Shown here: positions 17,082 through 26,400 of the stretch, piece by piece
How the letters are laid out: each line of letters begins with the position of its first letter
How positions within the stretch are numbered: the first letter of the stretch is position 1
Source: Runella slithyformis DSM 19594
Lineage (GTDB): Bacteria > Bacteroidota > Bacteroidia > Cytophagales > Spirosomataceae
NCBI RefSeq assembly: GCF_000218895.1
Contig: NC_015703.1
Location: forward strand, 3,795,001 to 3,859,000
Direction: 5' to 3'
DNA: 64,000 nucleotides
Program-made: the position numbers and the translations under genes
Notes under the pieces: model-generated
Told to the model about the DNA's origin: nothing
Databases searched by the model: none
The model's input: only the letters and a program-made list of their open reading frames with translations

Positions 17082-18214
17082 ATGAAAAAATATATTTTAT
17101 TTATCTTTCTTCTATATTCATGCAATAAGAAGTCAGAGGTCGGTAATACAGCTTTGATAGAAATTGATAATAGCAAGGTGTTGAAAACCATTGATTTGAA
17201 TGGTTTTTTAATCATTTTGATTATATAGAGTTAAAACCTAAAATGTATCATTATGTTAAAAAAATAGATAAATTAGAAAATAAAGAAGAGCATTGGTATG
17301 CTTTGGCGCGCCCTTCAATCAACTCAAAACTGAACCGAATCAGTGTATTTAATAAAATCGGTGACGAGATATTTTCTTTCTCGGCAGAGGACGCGCAGGA
17401 ACTCTTCAAAAAAGAATGTACGATTGATGATTTTGAACTTACCGGAAACAAGCTTTATTTACTGTTAGGAAAATTACAAAAAATTTTAGTTTTTGATAAA
17501 TCCCTGAAAATGTTGACTGATTTTAATATTCCATTTGTAGCCGCTAGGTTTGAAAGAATCAATACAGGGTGGATTTTTTATAAAACACTAAATCCTAACA
17601 ATTCAGAGGAGCAAAAGTATTTTTACCATCTTATTAAAACCAATGAAGACTTTGACTTTATAAAAGGTTTTTGGGCGTTTCAAATTCAAGTAGGAGAGCG
17701 GGTCTATTTTGATATGAATGAGCCTTTTGGAAGTTTAAAAAATTCTGTTTCCTTTACGGCATGTTTTAACGATACAATATATTCCGTGCAGGAAAACGGA
17801 CTTCAATTTGAGAAGTTGCTGAAGTTTAAGTCAGACATGATTCGCCTAAGTGAGTACAAAGATATACACCAAGTTTCAAAAATACTCTTTGATAAAGAGA
17901 ACCCCAAACCTTTTGGAGTGAGTGGTTTTTGCGAAACAGACAATGATGTATTTTTTCAGGTAGGTCAAAATGCCTCGACAGTTACTTATCTTGAAAATAA
18001 AACTAAAAACAAAAAAAGCTATTTTAAGTTTGTAAAGAGCCAACTTGGAATACTTCCTGCTCCCTTAGATCTCACATCTGATGGTTTGTATGGAGTCATT
18101 GACGAAGAAAGCTTAGGTAAGCTCCCTGAAGAGCTAATTTCGGTTTTAAATAATAACATTTATGAAAAAGTGGTTGAAGCTAATTCTGTTTTTGTTTATT
18201 ACTATTATCATTGA
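17082..18214 (+). pseudogene. Propeller-type lipoprotein gene split by a frameshift (third copy)
   Basis: ATG at 17082 opens a lipoprotein signal (MKKYILFIFLLYSC, Cys14) that ends at a TAG (17226-17228). The rest of the protein continues in another frame: FDYIELKPKMYHYVKKIDKL and onward to 18214. The frames join smoothly if the run of six T at 17204-17209 had seven. It may be a recent mutation, a phase-variable tract or a sequencing error. The downstream part (323 residues from 17243) has propeller-like strands and lacks its own signal peptide. Confidence 0.7.
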
Positions 18215-18860
18215 CAATTGGACTCTTCTTGCCCAAAGTACACTGTCGAAAAAAGTACTTGAAAATACTCAATATCGTGTGACTTTAGAAGAACTGCCAA
18301 ATGATTTTGTAGGACAGGGGAAATCAAGCGGGCCTAATTTTATTCAGTTTACAGGGTATAATGCAAATGATATTTTGGTACAGATGGGCTCGGGGAGTAT
18401 CACACCTGTAAGTGGGGGGGCGTCACGCAGGAGATACAACTGTAAAATTGAGAATAAACTAAACAGCTCAATTAAGGCAGATGATTCTCTGATGGGGCTT
18501 TTGTCAAAACCCTTTAATTTTCGGTTCGAAAAAAAGCAAAAGAAAATAGAAGGATGTAGCTTTGTTGTAGCTGATAAGAAACGGTTGGACTCTGCACGAA
18601 TCAATCTTGGTAAAGGTGAAATTGGGATAAAATATAAAGTAGAAAATGGTCGATTTTATTGTTACGAATGTACGTTCGACGAGCTAAAATCAGAGTTGCA
18701 AAAGTATTTGACGTGTACTGTTGACGCGCAATCAAATAACAATAAGATTTCGTTGTCTGTAAATTTAAACCAAGTGGAGGATGATTTAAAAAATAATGGT
18801 ATTTTGATAGTCCGATACCCCAAAACGATGTTACACTACGAGATTTCCTTCTTGAAATAG
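18162..18860 (+). CDS. Secreted protein of unknown function
   Basis: The 232-residue protein has a signal peptide (KLILFLFITIIIDNW, cleavage near LLAQ). Its first 53 bases overlap the third propeller gene in the +1 frame. The C-terminal part (VENGRFYCYECTFDELKSEL and onward) vaguely recalls the DUF3738/TIGR03435-type repeat found in soil bacteria. I would not assign it. Its cysteines (YNCKIEN, EGCSFV, FYCYEC, YLTCTV) could form disulphides, in keeping with the CxxC neighbours. Confidence 0.65.
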   Translation: MKKWLKLILFLFITIIIDNWTLLAQSTLSKKVLENTQYRVTLEELPNDFVGQGKSSGPNFIQFTGYNANDILVQMGSGSITPVSGGASRRRYNCKIENKLNSSIKADDSLMGLLSKPFNFRFEKKQKKIEGCSFVVADKKRLDSARINLGKGEIGIKYKVENGRFYCYECTFDELKSELQKYLTCTVDAQSNNNKISLSVNLNQVEDDLKNNGILIVRYPKTMLHYEISFLK

Positions 18861-18905
18861 CGAAGTATTTTGTTTCGTCAAAATTTGAATACCTCATCTT
18901 GCCCA

Positions 18906-19787
18906 ATGAAACTATTATCACTTTTGCTCTTCATGGGTTCTTTTTTGGCAGGGAATGCTCAAACGCCGGTGGTAAGGGGTAAAGTACTCAATGCCAAAGG
19001 GGAGGGTATTCCCTACGCCACTCTTTTGAGCATGACGGATGCAAAAGTGGGGGCTATTGCCAATGAAGCAGGGGCCTTCGCCCTAACCGTTGGCACCCTT
19101 GCCGTCGGTCAGAAAATGATAGTGTCGGCCTTGGGGTACGCCGACACTACCTTCACGTTGAAGAAAGATGCACCAGCCCAGCCTTTGATAATCCGGCTCC
19201 GGGAACGCCCTGTGGTATTGCCGGAAATAACGGTGCGGAAATCCTCCGGTAAAACATTTCTTTTTGGCAACCCCCAAGGGGAGATGTTGAAACATTCGCC
19301 GACCGACTACTATTTTGTGAAGGCCAGCCAATCGGGCGCGGGAGTAGGAACGGTTTTTTCGACCCAAAAACGCAAGGGAACGATTGAAACGATTTCGGTT
19401 TTTATCAGTGAATCCCGGCCGAGCAACTATGTATTGACCGTATTTTCACTTGATGAAATAGGTACTGACTACAAATTGTATCCTAAGCATCAGCTTATCC
19501 CTTTGATCTCCCGTCCGATTTCCTTCACTGCTTCCAAGACAGGCTGGATAGATATAGAAAATCTTGCGATAATGGTTCCCGCCAAGTATTTGGCGGTGTT
19601 GGTCACTAAAGTAAATGAGGCATCTGATGCCGGCAGTACTTTACCTCAAACTTCGTATGAGTATCGTATTGGACGTCAGTTTTCTAAGGGTGGCGCGGCC
19701 CGTCATATCTATCTTTTTGGAGACCGTTATGCTGTTTTAGCAAAAAATGATGATATTTCCGCTATCTATGTTACGTGCCGCGAGTAG
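18906..19787 (+). CDS. Secreted protein with carboxypeptidase-like regulatory domain
   Basis: The start at 18906 (MKLLSLLLFMGSFLAGNAQ) gives a clean signal peptide; an in-frame ATG at 18870 adds a hydrophilic tail. Residues of about 22-105 form a CarboxypepD_reg-like beta-sandwich: VVRGKVLNAKGEGIPYATLL, then ALGYADTTFTL and PLIIRLRERPVVLPEITVR. In TonB-dependent receptors this domain precedes the plug, but here the protein ends after about 190 more residues, so it is a stand-alone form. It lies 103 bp upstream of the second RND permease. Confidence 0.78.
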   Translation: MKLLSLLLFMGSFLAGNAQTPVVRGKVLNAKGEGIPYATLLSMTDAKVGAIANEAGAFALTVGTLAVGQKMIVSALGYADTTFTLKKDAPAQPLIIRLRERPVVLPEITVRKSSGKTFLFGNPQGEMLKHSPTDYYFVKASQSGAGVGTVFSTQKRKGTIETISVFISESRPSNYVLTVFSLDEIGTDYKLYPKHQLIPLISRPISFTASKTGWIDIENLAIMVPAKYLAVLVTKVNEASDAGSTLPQTSYEYRIGRQFSKGGAARHIYLFGDRYAVLAKNDDISAIYVTCRE

Positions 19788-19889
19788 TTCGGCAAAACGA
19801 TAAAAACCAATGAATTGAATGCCCGAATTACTGAAGCACTCTTGGCGAAATAGGATTAAAATGATTAATCGGAAAGGAGAAAACAACCA

Positions 19890-22800
19890 ATGACGCGCTT
19901 TCTCCTGCATCGGCCTGTGGCTGTTCTTATTACTGCCTTAGCGCTGTCGGTGCTGGGCGTGGTGGTCTTTCGGCTGCTGCCGGTGTCGCTGTTGCCCGAT
20001 ATTCCCGTGCCCGAGATCACGGTGCAGGTCAGCTACCCCAACGCCGCCGCCCGCGAATTGCAGCAGGCCGTGGTGCTTCCCCTCAAAAACCAACTCCTCC
20101 AAGTCAATCATTTAGAGGACATAGAAGCCACCACGCAAGACGGCTTTTCGGTGCTGAAACTCCGCTTTGACTTCGGTACCGACGTGCGGCTCGCGTATTT
20201 GGAAACTAATGAGAAAATTGACGGCATCCTTTCGCAGTTTCCGCGCGATATGGAGCGCCCCAAGGTCATCAAAGCAGGTGCCGGCGATATTGCCGTGTTT
20301 CAGTTGAACGTGTCCCCAAAACGTAATCAAACCCTGCGCGGTGAGGTTGAACTCTCTGATTTCTGCCAAAATGTGCTCAAACGACGCATCGAGCAGCTTC
20401 CCGAAGTGGCGTTAGTGGACGCGACGGGTTTGGCATTGCCCGAAGTGGTGGTCAGTGCTGACCGCAACAAAATGCAAAGTTTGGGAATTTCGGAAAACCA
20501 AATCGCGGAGTTGCTGCGTCAAAACAACGTAAACTTGGGTAACGTAGTGGTAAAAGACGGGCAATATCAGTACAATATTCGTTTTTCGTCGGTATTACGT
20601 ACTCCGCAGGATATTGAGAGTATTACGTTTTGGGTGGGTGGCTCGGGGAGGTCGGTGGGGACACAGAACTCGGAGGGAGAAAGGGCTGTGCGGACACAGC
20701 CCTTGGCGGGGATACAGAACTCGGCAGCAAATGAGAGACCAACCTTGGCAACGGGGCGATTGATGCGCTTGGGTGAGTTGGTGAAGGTGTCGATTCAGGA
20801 ACAGCAGCAACGCGGCTTGTACACTTTCAACGGCCAACGAGCGGTGGGTTTGGCCATTATCAAACAATCCGACGCTCAACTGCTGCAAATGCGGACGCAG
20901 TTGGACCAACTCCTTACCCAATTTCGGAACGACTACCCCGAGCTGGCCTTTACCCTTTCGCAGGACCAAACCGAATTGCTGGACGTTTCTATCAATAACC
21001 TCGTCAGCAATATCCTCACGGGGGCTTTGCTGACGTTTGTGATGATTTTCTTTTTTCTGCCCAATCCGCGCGTACCCGTTTTGATCGGAATTGTCATTCC
21101 CGTTTCGTTGAGCATTACGTTTTTGGGGTTTTATCTGTTGGGGTTGAGCATCAACATTGTGTCGTTGGCGGGCTTGGTGCTGGGTATTGGTGAAATCATC
21201 GACAGTGCCATTATCCTGATTGAAAACATTGAAGAAAAACGCGAAAAAGGCTTGTCGCTCGACGAGGCGTGCGTGGAAGGAACCGAAGAGGTCATTCGGC
21301 CTTTGTTTACGTCGGTACTGACCAATTCGGCCGTTTTCCTACCGTTGGTATTTTTGAGCGGTTTGGCCGGGGCGCTGTTTTTCGATCAGGCGGTATCAGT
21401 GTCGCTGGCCTTGGCGGTGTCGTTGCTGACTTCCTATACGCTGATTCCCGTTTTGTATCGGTTAGCCTTTTTGAAATCAAAAAAAGAAGGCCCTCAAATG
21501 GCGAAAGAAACGTGGCTCATGCGCCGCATTGAAAAGGTATACAACCGCACGTTCGATGTCGCCTTTCGCTTCCGAAAAGGGGCGTGGGTGCTTGTGGTTG
21601 CGTTGCTGGGAAGTGCCGTTTGGGCGGTACAGGGATTGGAAAAGCGTGGTATGCCGGCCATCAGTCGCAGTGAGTTGGAAGTAAAGATCGACTGGAACGA
21701 GCCGCTGAGTGTGAGCCAAAATGAACAGCGTATTGCGCAACTCCTCAAAACGCTTTCTCCTGCTCCTTTGTATGTGAGCGCGTACGTGGGGCAACAGCAG
21801 TTTGTGCTCAATCAGCAGTTGCAGCAATCGTTCAGTCAGGCAACGCTCAGCCTCAAAGTGGCGGATCATCCAAGTTATCAGCGGCTGTCGTCTCAATTTT
21901 CTACAAAAATTCGACAAGCCTATCCCAATGCCGTGGTGGAAGTGCGACCGGCGCGGAATGTGTTTGAACAGCTCTTTGGTACTCAGCAGCCTCCGCTGCA
22001 AATTCGCCTTTTCAGCACCCAAAATCAGGACGTTCCCACTCCCCAACAGGCTACCGAAACCCTTCGGCGTTTGGAAGAGAAAGGATTTAAAACCAACCCA
22101 ATAGGTTACCAAAAGCGCTTGGCGGTGAGCCTGCGTGAAGAGCAATTGCTGTTGTATGGCGTCACGGCAGAACAGACCTATCAAAGCCTCAAAACACTAT
22201 TTAATGAAAATCAGATCGGGCAACTGCAATCAGAACAGAAGTTTGTCCCTATCGTATTGGCTACTCAACACCCAACGGGCGTGCAGAGTGTTCTGCAAAC
22301 GGCTTTTGTTCCCAACCGTCAAAATCAATTGATTCCATTGCGGGAATTGGTAGAAATGCACTCGATAGACGATTACCGGCTTTTTCATACAGGTAAGGAT
22401 GGGGCTTACTTGCCGGTTGATTTGGAAGTGGAAAATAAACAAACGGCGGCCTTTTTGCCTGAAATTGAAAAAATACTTAAACAGGATGCAACCCTGAATT
22501 ATCGGCTGGTGGGAGACTATTTCCGCAATATTGGGTATTTGGAAGAATTGGCTTGGGTGTTGCTGATTGCCGTGGCGCTGTTGTTTTGTATTCTGACGGC
22601 TCAGTTTGAGTCATTACTTCAACCCCTGATCGTGATGCTGACGGCGCTGCTGGGCATTGCGGGGGCGCTGCTCACCTTGGTGTTATTCGGCGAAAGTCTT
22701 AATGCCCTGTCGGTGATCGGGTTGGTGGTGTTGATCGGGTTAATTGATAATGATTCTATTTTGAAAATAGACACCATGAACCGCGAACGCGAACGTTTAG

Positions 22801-23033
22801 GAATCATTGAAGCCATTCGACTGTCGGGCAAGCGTCGTTTGAAATCACAATTGATGACCTACCTGACCACCATCTTAGGATTACTGCCCGTGCTGTTTTC
22901 GGGAGGGTTGGGCGCTGAACTCCAGCGTCCGCTGGCCTTCACCGTAATCGGCGGTATGACGGTGGGCGTCATTGCGTCCTGGACGCTGATTCCGCTTTTG
23001 TATTATTGGATAGCCCGCCCCAAAAGGCAGTAG
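19890..23033 (+). CDS. RND efflux permease (second copy)
   Basis: The 1047-residue protein has the full RND architecture (MTRFLLHRPVAVLITALALS at TM1, two large periplasmic loops, 12 helices). The TM4 relay reads LGIGEIIDSAIILIENIEE with one Asp. In TM10, where AcrB has a Lys, it reads VLIGLIDNDSILKID, with Asp at the aligned position. A repeat-derived insertion (20640-20745) occupies the same porter-domain loop as in the permease at 6168. Adaptor (12786) and TolC (4403) genes are nearby. Two unlike permeases sharing one adaptor and one TolC suggest a heteromeric pump, by analogy with MdtBC, but this is inference. Confidence 0.92.
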   Translation: MTRFLLHRPVAVLITALALSVLGVVVFRLLPVSLLPDIPVPEITVQVSYPNAAARELQQAVVLPLKNQLLQVNHLEDIEATTQDGFSVLKLRFDFGTDVRLAYLETNEKIDGILSQFPRDMERPKVIKAGAGDIAVFQLNVSPKRNQTLRGEVELSDFCQNVLKRRIEQLPEVALVDATGLALPEVVVSADRNKMQSLGISENQIAELLRQNNVNLGNVVVKDGQYQYNIRFSSVLRTPQDIESITFWVGGSGRSVGTQNSEGERAVRTQPLAGIQNSAANERPTLATGRLMRLGELVKVSIQEQQQRGLYTFNGQRAVGLAIIKQSDAQLLQMRTQLDQLLTQFRNDYPELAFTLSQDQTELLDVSINNLVSNILTGALLTFVMIFFFLPNPRVPVLIGIVIPVSLSITFLGFYLLGLSINIVSLAGLVLGIGEIIDSAIILIENIEEKREKGLSLDEACVEGTEEVIRPLFTSVLTNSAVFLPLVFLSGLAGALFFDQAVSVSLALAVSLLTSYTLIPVLYRLAFLKSKKEGPQMAKETWLMRRIEKVYNRTFDVAFRFRKGAWVLVVALLGSAVWAVQGLEKRGMPAISRSELEVKIDWNEPLSVSQNEQRIAQLLKTLSPAPLYVSAYVGQQQFVLNQQLQQSFSQATLSLKVADHPSYQRLSSQFSTKIRQAYPNAVVEVRPARNVFEQLFGTQQPPLQIRLFSTQNQDVPTPQQATETLRRLEEKGFKTNPIGYQKRLAVSLREEQLLLYGVTAEQTYQSLKTLFNENQIGQLQSEQKFVPIVLATQHPTGVQSVLQTAFVPNRQNQLIPLRELVEMHSIDDYRLFHTGKDGAYLPVDLEVENKQTAAFLPEIEKILKQDATLNYRLVGDYFRNIGYLEELAWVLLIAVALLFCILTAQFESLLQPLIVMLTALLGIAGALLTLVLFGESLNALSVIGLVVLIGLIDNDSILKIDTMNRERERLGIIEAIRLSGKRRLKSQLMTYLTTILGLLPVLFSGGLGAELQRPLAFTVIGGMTVGVIASWTLIPLLYYWIARPKRQ
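20657..20724. repeat. Repeat-derived insertion in the second RND permease
   Basis: Two direct copies of GGGGAYACAGAACTCGG (20657-20673 and 20708-20724, one mismatch) flank a perfect 10-bp hairpin, AAGGGCTGTG-CGGA-CACAGCCCTT (20681-20704). Translation gives a polar linker (SVGTQNSEGERAVRTQP, then LAGIQNSAANE). The insertion lies between FWVGGS and ATGRLMRLGELVK. Confidence 0.75.
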
Positions 23034-23108
23034 GCAGTCCGCAGTTTATAGTAGGTAGTAAGAGTAGTGGTCCGGACAATTAAGAATTTTTGATTTTTTA
23101 TAGCTTTA

Positions 23109-23336
23109 TGCCTTCGAATTAGGTTAAACGCACTTGGAATTGTATTGTTTCATGTAACCCTGCTCTTTAGGGCGGAGTAAAAGAACATAAGCGCTGATTG
23201 GCTTCCGCCTTGATTGACCACGACCAAGTCAGGGCTAAAGCCCCGGCAGGTAGGCTTTTCGTAAATCTACGCCTTAAAAAGCGTAGTTAAAACAGCTGAA
23301 TTGAACCTTTTTAAGTGCGTTTTACCTGCCTTCGAA
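23109..23336. mobile_element. MITE-like element with terminal inverted and direct repeats
   Basis: AGGTTAAACGCACTT (23121-23135) is the inverted counterpart, with one mismatch, of AAGTGCGTTTTACCT (23313-23327). TGCCTTCGAA occurs as a direct repeat just outside (23109-23118 and 23327-23336), as a target-site duplication would. The interior, about 205 bp, has hairpins (GGGCTAAAGCCCC near 23232; CTACGCCTTAAAAAGCGTAG near 23270) and no coding capacity. The left duplication is separated from the terminal repeat by two or three bases, so the exact end is uncertain. Confidence 0.65.
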
Positions 23337-23384
23337 CTGACAATCTGATATTGTTGAATTTTACTGATGATAAGCAGTTGATAA

Positions 23385-23445
23385 ACAGATGCCACTGTCA
23401 TTGCCCACTGTGAACTGCCTACGGTTTACTGTTTACTGAATTACG
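23385..23445. repeat. CAGTAAAC-type tandem repeat forming the end of tamB
   Basis: The minus strand contains CAGTAAACAGTAAACCGTAG followed by GCAGTTCACAGTGGGC. The last tamB residues (NSVNSKP) and its stop codon lie in this repeat. A related string (GGCAGTAGGCAGTCCGCAG, 23025-23043) supplies the stop of the RND gene on the other side of the MITE. Confidence 0.55.
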
Positions 23446-26400
23446 GTAGGTCGTCAAACGCCCCGAATTGGTTTTGGGTGCGGGCGGTGGAGGAACTTCC
23501 GGACGGGAGGCTTTGGGACCGAAGAACCGGAAGTTATTGAAACTGCGCGTAAACAGATAGCTGGCCCCGTAAGAAATGGCATTGGGCGTGCCGGCGGTGG
23601 AGGTGATCTGGTTTTGAATATTACGATTATACATGCGCAGACGTTGGCTGCCATCGTCGGTAAGCCAATATTCCAGCGTCCAATCCAACAATAAACTCGT
23701 GGCGTCGTATTGGTTTTGCCCGTACGAAAGTCGCCCATCGCGGGTAATGCGGAAGCGGTCGTTCAAAAACCGGTACGAAAACCGTAATTGGAGGTTATTG
23801 ATGTTGTTGGGATTGGTTTCGTTAAAATTGAGATTCAGGCCCGAAACGCCCAGCTCCAGATTCTCATTGATGGAAGAGCCCCATTTGCTCAACTGACTCG
23901 TCACCATTTCGCTCAGGCTGTTGGTCAGGCCGGAGGCTGATTGCAACAGAATGTTGTTTTGGTCTGAGATCAATTGACCAAACAACAGCATACTGCTCAC
24001 CTGCTGCGATAAGAACTGCTCATCGCGCTTAAGGCGCTCTTCTACTGCCGTAATGGCGTATGACTTATCGGAAGGGTATTCCTTAAATTTGAGATTATAA
24101 GAAATCTGCGGAGAAAGCATTTTTTCACTCAAAGCGATCGTCACCTCTACGGGGTAGCGTCGGGAATTCAGCTCGTTGCCCGTGCTTGAGGTGCCCGTCT
24201 GCAGCAGCGGAGCCAACAGCACGTTGGAGGTATAGCTGGCTTTTACGTCAAGTACGGCTCCGTAGGGGTCGCCGGTCCAGGAGATACGGCTGCCTTTTTG
24301 GATCTGAAATTTTTTGTTGATGACGTTTTGGAGGGTAAAGAGATAATCTCCGTTTTGGATCTCATAGGCACCGCTCATGTTGAAATCGCCGCGCGTGTCT
24401 ATTTTGAGATTGATCAGACCGCGTCCGTAGGCTTTGATGGCATCGCCCGTTTGGCGGTCAAACTGAATTTCGCAGTAGGCGTCGGGGGTCATGTTCAATC
24501 GAAAATCCATTTTAATGAGACTTTCTTCGGCCGGGATGATCTTCTCTTTGCCGGTGGCTTGTTTATTGGCTGTATCGGGCAGAGCAGAGACAAACTGTAC
24601 AAAATCTTCAGACGCCACTTCGGCGGCACCGTCGAGCGGAATGTAGATCTTTGTGCCTCGGTTACTGGTCAGATCGGCGTTAATCTTGAGATTATTGATG
24701 GGGCCGAATACCTCCATTTTTCCCGTGGCGTAGGCGCTGCCGTAAAACAGTTCATTGTCCCGAATATTGGTATTGAGGATTTTGAAATTGCGCATATCTG
24801 CATCAAAGCCCAGCGAAAATTTATTGAAACTGTCGTGATACACGCCGCCCCGCACCGTGGCCGTATTGCCTTCGGGGTCGGTCAGGCGCAGGTTCCGAAC
24901 CCGAATGTCACTTTCGCCGAAATACACTTTATCTTCAAAGGAAAATACGGATTTGAGGTAATCAAATGTCAGGCGACCCTGTTTAACATCCACTGTTCCG
25001 TTCAGTACGGGTGAGGTAGCAGGTCCGGTAATGGAAACCGTTCCCAAGGCGCGTCCGCTCAGGTCAGAGATCAGACCTCGGGCAAACGGCTCCAACAGTT
25101 GAAGGTTGGTTTCGTTAAAATGGGCCTTTAAATCCAACGCATCGGCCTGATCGGGGGTATATGTGCCCGTGATGGACAGTTCGCGTTTGGCCTTCGAATC
25201 CAGGTGAATATCTACGTGTAGGTGTTTGTCGACGGGGTCCCATTCGCCGGTACCGGTAAGATTGCCCATCAGGAAGTTATTATACGTCAGTTTCTGCACG
25301 TCGGCTTTGCTGTCGAAGATCAGCGTACGGTACAGATCCCGCATCGTCACGCTCCCGTTGGCGGTCCCGGCCAGGTTGACGTTGATAAGCGGGGTCAGGG
25401 TGGCCAGTTCAAAATTACGGGTTTCAAAGGTAAGAGTTTTGACAGAGTCGGTCGAAATTTCACCGTTCAGTGCAATGAGCTGATCTTTGCCGTTGGGTTT
25501 CAGGTTTACATTGCTGAACGTAACCAGAGGGCCGATGATGGTAATGAGGTTGTCGGCATCAATGTTCCAATCTTCTTCCAGCAAACGAAGTTTGGATTTC
25601 CTGAATTGCAGATAAAGGTAGTCGCCCACAAATCGAAGTTCGCCGTTGAGCGTGGCGCGATTCGACGTTTTTTGTTGGCGCAGCGTACTCCTGAAATTGA
25701 TATGGTCCGTTTCCCAGGCCGCTTCGATGGAAAGTCTTTCAGTTGGGGCAATTCCCACTAACTGTTGTTTTTTTGAACTGATGATCGCCGACGCAAGTAC
25801 TTCCGGACTAAGGGTAAATTTGGAGGTATTAAGGTCAATTTCTGACGAATAAAACGAGTTGTTACCGATTTTGAGCGTATCAAACTGACCCGCCATGGAG
25901 AAAATAGACGTATTGTCGATGGTCAATACGCCTTCGGCCACCGCCCCTTCCGATACATACCCGTCCGGATACAGGAAGGCCAGCAGTTGATCCATTTTTT
26001 TGGTTTTAAGGCGATAATTAACGCTGTATCGCTGCCAAAAAGGCTTCTTTGCTTTTTTGTCTTCGTAGTATTGAACACGCTTTCCTTCGTCGCCGAAGAA
26101 ATACATTTCGTATTCGTTAAACAACCGGGCGAGGTCTTTTACCGCTTGGGTGGGTTGAAAGATACCCTCGGCCCCGAAATTAAAAAATTCGGAAGTAATG
26201 GAAAGCCGCCGAAGGCCGTTGTCTAAGCGGGAGTCGATCAGCAGCGTATCCACCACGATGTTACGTTTTTTGAGGGTAGCGTAGCTGTTCAAAAAGTTGG
26301 CTTTCCCTACAAGCTCATCCATGGTATTTCCTTCCAGATCAACGTTCAGTTCGGTATGGATCAGCAGCGAATCGGCCACGAATTTGAGGGCGCGGAGGTC

